Of a stretch of DNA of 64,000 nucleotides, positions 61,552 through 64,000 are shown piece after piece. Made by a program: the position numbers and the translations under genes. The notes beneath the pieces were generated by a model, which saw only the letters and a list, made by a program, of their open reading frames with translations, had not been told where the DNA came from and ran no database searches. Source of the stretch: Planctomycetota bacterium (GTDB taxonomy: Bacteria; Planctomycetota; Phycisphaerae; Tepidisphaerales; Tepidisphaeraceae); the NCBI GenBank assembly GCA_039182125.1, contig JBCDCH010000008.1:1-64000 (forward strand), in the 5' to 3' direction. Position 1 is the first letter of the stretch. Every line of letters begins with the position of its first letter.

Positions 61552-62571
61552 ATGAGCATTCAAACGCGCGTTTTGGTCGCCGCCGTGGCCGTCTCGGCCG
61601 CATCTTCGTTGGCCGTGGCTCAGACCGGGCCGGAGTTGCTTCTGAACCCGTTGCCCGAGGACGTGGAGTTTGAAACGATGACCCATGCCCTGATCTTTGA
61701 AACCGGCAGCACCAGCGACGGTTTCAGCGCGGGGCTCGACATTTTCCAAAGTGAAGGCCGGCTCCGCATCCCGGGTGGCGAGGACGACATCCTCCGCCGG
61801 GCTCAAGCGCGCGTCGGTTACAACATCACGCACCTGTATCTCGATACCGGGGACCCGCTCTTGCCGGAAGAGCTTGTTGACGTGTCGATCGGCTACGGCA
61901 TGGGGTTGTTCCAGAGCGAAGACAAGACGATCGTCGCCGGCCTGACGCTCGGCGTCGGCTACGCCGGGGCGGGGGCTTTCGATGACGGCAATGCCTGGTA
62001 CGCGTTGGCCAACTTAGCGGTCGGTAAGGAGTTCACCCAAAACGGCAAGTACTTCAAGGCCGGCGACCGCTTCGGGGTCGTGATCAACTTCGACGGCAAC
62101 CGCACCATCTTCCCCGACTTCCCGCTGCTCGGTTTTCAATACACACGCCCGGTCACCGAGGAGCTCGAACTTTCGGTCGGCTTCCCGTTCAGTTCGGTCA
62201 CGTGGCGGCCCGACGATAACTGGGAAATTCGCCTGAACTATTCGTTGCCGGATTCTTTCACCGGCCGCATCGACTACGGCTTCCGCGAAGGGTTCGGCAT
62301 CTTCGGCGAGATCGCGGGCCAGTCCGAAGCGTTCGCCGTCGACGACCTGCCCAACGGAAACGATCGCATCCTCTTCCAGCAGTCACGCTTGGAGATGGGT
62401 TTGCGGTATCGCGTGCAGGAAACCAAGGATTACCGGGCCAACGCCATCCTCGCGATCGGCTACGCATTCGACACCGAGTTCAACGTCGGCTTCGACGTCC
62501 GTGACGAGGACAGTCTCACCGATATCAGCGACGAGGCGTACGTCCGTGCGGCGGTCGAGCTTCGGTTCTGA
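61552..62571 (+). CDS. Outer-membrane beta-barrel-like protein
   Basis: 339 aa. Signal peptide VLVAAVAVSAASSLAVAQ. The rest alternates polar and hydrophobic residues in strands with turns (FSAGLDIFQSEGRL, YNITHLYLDTG, VDVSIGYGMGLFQSEDKTIVAGLTLGVGYAGAG) and ends in AAVELRF, an aromatic C-terminus as in BAM substrates. This is the shape of a porin-like or outer-membrane channel, without a specific family. ATG 61552 starts the signal peptide. Monocistronic, convergent with the next gene. Confidence 0.7.
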   Translation: MSIQTRVLVAAVAVSAASSLAVAQTGPELLLNPLPEDVEFETMTHALIFETGSTSDGFSAGLDIFQSEGRLRIPGGEDDILRRAQARVGYNITHLYLDTGDPLLPEELVDVSIGYGMGLFQSEDKTIVAGLTLGVGYAGAGAFDDGNAWYALANLAVGKEFTQNGKYFKAGDRFGVVINFDGNRTIFPDFPLLGFQYTRPVTEELELSVGFPFSSVTWRPDDNWEIRLNYSLPDSFTGRIDYGFREGFGIFGEIAGQSEAFAVDDLPNGNDRILFQQSRLEMGLRYRVQETKDYRANAILAIGYAFDTEFNVGFDVRDEDSLTDISDEAYVRAAVELRF

Positions 62572-62585
62572 TTCGTGAAGCCAAC

Positions 62586-64000
62586 TCACGCGGTGGCCGT
62601 GTCGGCCGGTGCTGCGTCCTGCTCCTCTTCGTCGTACGTGCCGAAGATGTCGTCGATGTCTTCTTCCATGTACACGTCGTCGAGTTCGGTCGCGTCGACG
62701 TCCTTGCGCATGAGGAAGTAGATGATCGTCGAGCTGGCGAAGTAGAGGCTCATCGCGAACGCGCCCAGCAGCCCGATCGCGAGGTACACCCAGAACGCGA
62801 TGAAGAACGCCGCGATGTCCTGTGGGAACGACAGTGCGATGAAATCGATGTCGTAGCTGAGCTTGCCGAAGCTCGGTGCTTCGTCCCACACGGCCGGGAT
62901 CACCTCGCGTCCGCCCTCGAGTTTGCGGAACGAGAACAGCCCGATGAAGCCGTGCGAGAGCGAGAGCGTGAGCCAGACGAACAGTCGGAACACGCTATAG
63001 ACAACCGCGCCGTAAAGCAGCGACAGCAACGTGTACCACGCCAACGTCCAGGGCCGGGCGTACAGGTAACTGAAGCTGCGGCTGATCGCGTCGAAGCTGT
63101 CGGTGCCTTCGACGGCGATGGTCGGGTACATCAGGTTGAACCCGCCGACGAGTCCGACAACGACCAGACTCATCACCATCGCGCCGAGCAGTACGAGGAT
63201 GAACCCCACGCCCACCGCGATCGGCCCGATGGCGGGGATGTTCAGCAGCAGTCCCGCCAACGCGATCGCGAGTCCGAGTCCCGCGAGCATCAACAACGGG
63301 ATCAACGGCGCGCTCACGAAGCTGAGGAACTTGCCGGAGGAAAATTTGAGCGCCTCGCGGATCGAGATCTTCTCGTCCCGAGCGACATACACCGCCGCGA
63401 TGCGGGTCAACGCGCCGCCAAAGACCGCGAGGACGGCGATCTTGAACGCGAAGAAGATCGCAAAGTACACGGGAAACCGGGTGACCGCCCAGGACGGCCC
63501 CGTACCCAGCGAGCGGCCGATCGCCGCGACCGCACCGTCGATGTCTAGCCGAAGCAGCGATCCCACCAACTGGTTCAATGCGTCGGTCTGCCACTTGAGC
63601 GTCGTTGCGAACGGGCCTTCGCCGTTGATTTGTTTGAGCCGGGCCCAATCCTGGCTCGTCGTTTCGTAAGCGTCCTGCACGCGGCGGTCGAACAACCGTT
63701 CGGCGTCGGCGCGACGTTCATCACTCACGCCGTCCAGCGCACGCTCGGCGGCGGCGATGGCGTTGTCACGCCTTTCGATCGATGCGTCGCGCATCGCATC
63801 GAGCGACACGCCTTCGGGATTGCCGGCATTGACCGATCGCTGGTAGGCCTCGTAGTGGTTGCGGATGCTCTCGCGTTTGGTTTCGAGTGCCGCTTCGAAA
63901 TTGTCGCCGCCCGCGGTCTCATGGAACAGTTCGACCTCGCCGGGGACGACACGATCGGAAACGTAGTACCACGCAGCATCGAGCGCCTGGCCGAAGACGT
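62586..64000 (-). CDS. Large polytopic membrane protein, 5' end beyond the window
   Basis: The frame is open from the stop at 62586 to the right edge (at least 471 codons); residues upstream of the nominal GTG at 63809 (for example VFGQALDAAWYYVSDRVVPGE) look coding, so the gene starts outside. Membrane segments: FAIFFAFKIAVLAVFGGAL, LIPLLMLAGLGLAIALAGLLL, VGVGFILVLLGAMVMSLVVVGLVGG, LAWYTLLSLLYGAVVYSVF and FFIAFWVYLAIGLLGAFAMSL. The C-terminus is acidic (YMEEDIDDIFGTYDEEEQDA). Family not recognised; a helical N-terminal part precedes the membrane region. Confidence 0.75.
   Translation of the reverse strand, partial: VFGQALDAAWYYVSDRVVPGEVELFHETAGGDNFEAALETKRESIRNHYEAYQRSVNAGNPEGVSLDAMRDASIERRDNAIAAAERALDGVSDERRADAERLFDRRVQDAYETTSQDWARLKQINGEGPFATTLKWQTDALNQLVGSLLRLDIDGAVAAIGRSLGTGPSWAVTRFPVYFAIFFAFKIAVLAVFGGALTRIAAVYVARDEKISIREALKFSSGKFLSFVSAPLIPLLMLAGLGLAIALAGLLLNIPAIGPIAVGVGFILVLLGAMVMSLVVVGLVGGFNLMYPTIAVEGTDSFDAISRSFSYLYARPWTLAWYTLLSLLYGAVVYSVFRLFVWLTLSLSHGFIGLFSFRKLEGGREVIPAVWDEAPSFGKLSYDIDFIALSFPQDIAAFFIAFWVYLAIGLLGAFAMSLYFASSTIIYFLMRKDVDATELDDVYMEEDIDDIFGTYDEEEQDAAPADTATA

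Overview
The window is a contiguous piece of a high-GC (roughly 60-65 %) bacterial chromosome that looks like a member of the Planctomycetota, most likely class Phycisphaerae. The reasons are proteins with C-terminal PEP-CTERM/VPxPA-type sorting signals, two secreted proteins that begin with the planctomycete-type LExRxLLS motif, a fused SecD-SecF, and core genes that sit outside their usual operons (an mraZ without mraW, an rplU without rpmA, an isolated ftsQ-like gene). No rRNA, tRNA, CRISPR array, transposase or prophage gene was seen. Species cannot be named from the sequence alone.

Layout. 1-4.2 kb: a minus-strand run of threonine ammonia-lyase, a VOC protein, a PL14-like secreted lyase and pyruvate kinase. 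4.3-8.2 kb: a DUF4253 protein, DNA gyrase A and a PEP-CTERM protein. 8.2-16.9 kb: envelope glycan assembly, with a UGT-like glycosyltransferase, a large polytopic membrane protein, a GT87-like mannosyltransferase and two GtrB/DPM1-like GT2 enzymes. This block is interrupted by an AT-richer island (11.2-13.4 kb) holding a Calx-beta protein and two tandem paralogues, one of them frameshifted. 16.9-18.4 kb: a degenerate receiver-like protein and a small basic protein, both preceded by strongly structured non-coding DNA. 18.4-22.5 kb: a YmdB-type phosphodiesterase, an RTX-repeat protein, and kynureninase plus kynurenine formamidase.

22.6-36.9 kb: an 8.6-kb cyclic beta-1,2-glucan synthase gene; a four-gene nucleotide-sugar cluster (C-methyltransferase, sugar-1-phosphate cytidylyltransferase, PIG-L deacetylase, epimerase); a GH57 enzyme; and a GGQ release-factor-like protein. 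36.9-42.3 kb: two secreted proteins sharing an NPLDxGG motif, a small membrane protein and RNase R. 42.3-47.6 kb: a membrane protein, MraZ with a recognisable operator in front of it, a 589-base non-coding stretch and a hybrid histidine kinase. 47.6-54.4 kb: purF, a lipoprotein serpin, rplU, an ACP flanked by two FabZ-like hotdog genes, an ftsQ-like gene and a coiled-coil protein. 54.4-64 kb: the tgt-yajC-secDF-LysM run, a VPxPA-CTERM protein, a beta-barrel-like protein and a membrane protein that continues past the right edge.

Taken together the window combines housekeeping functions (PykA, GyrA, RNase R, PurF, L21, Tgt, Sec accessory proteins) with a large envelope and extracellular glycan programme. 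The least explained parts are the structured non-coding stretches at 16.9-18.05 kb and 43.7-44.3 kb, the AT-rich island, the tgt start codon lying inside a terminator-like hairpin, and a repeated palindrome family that forms intergenic hairpins and the 3' end of kynU.
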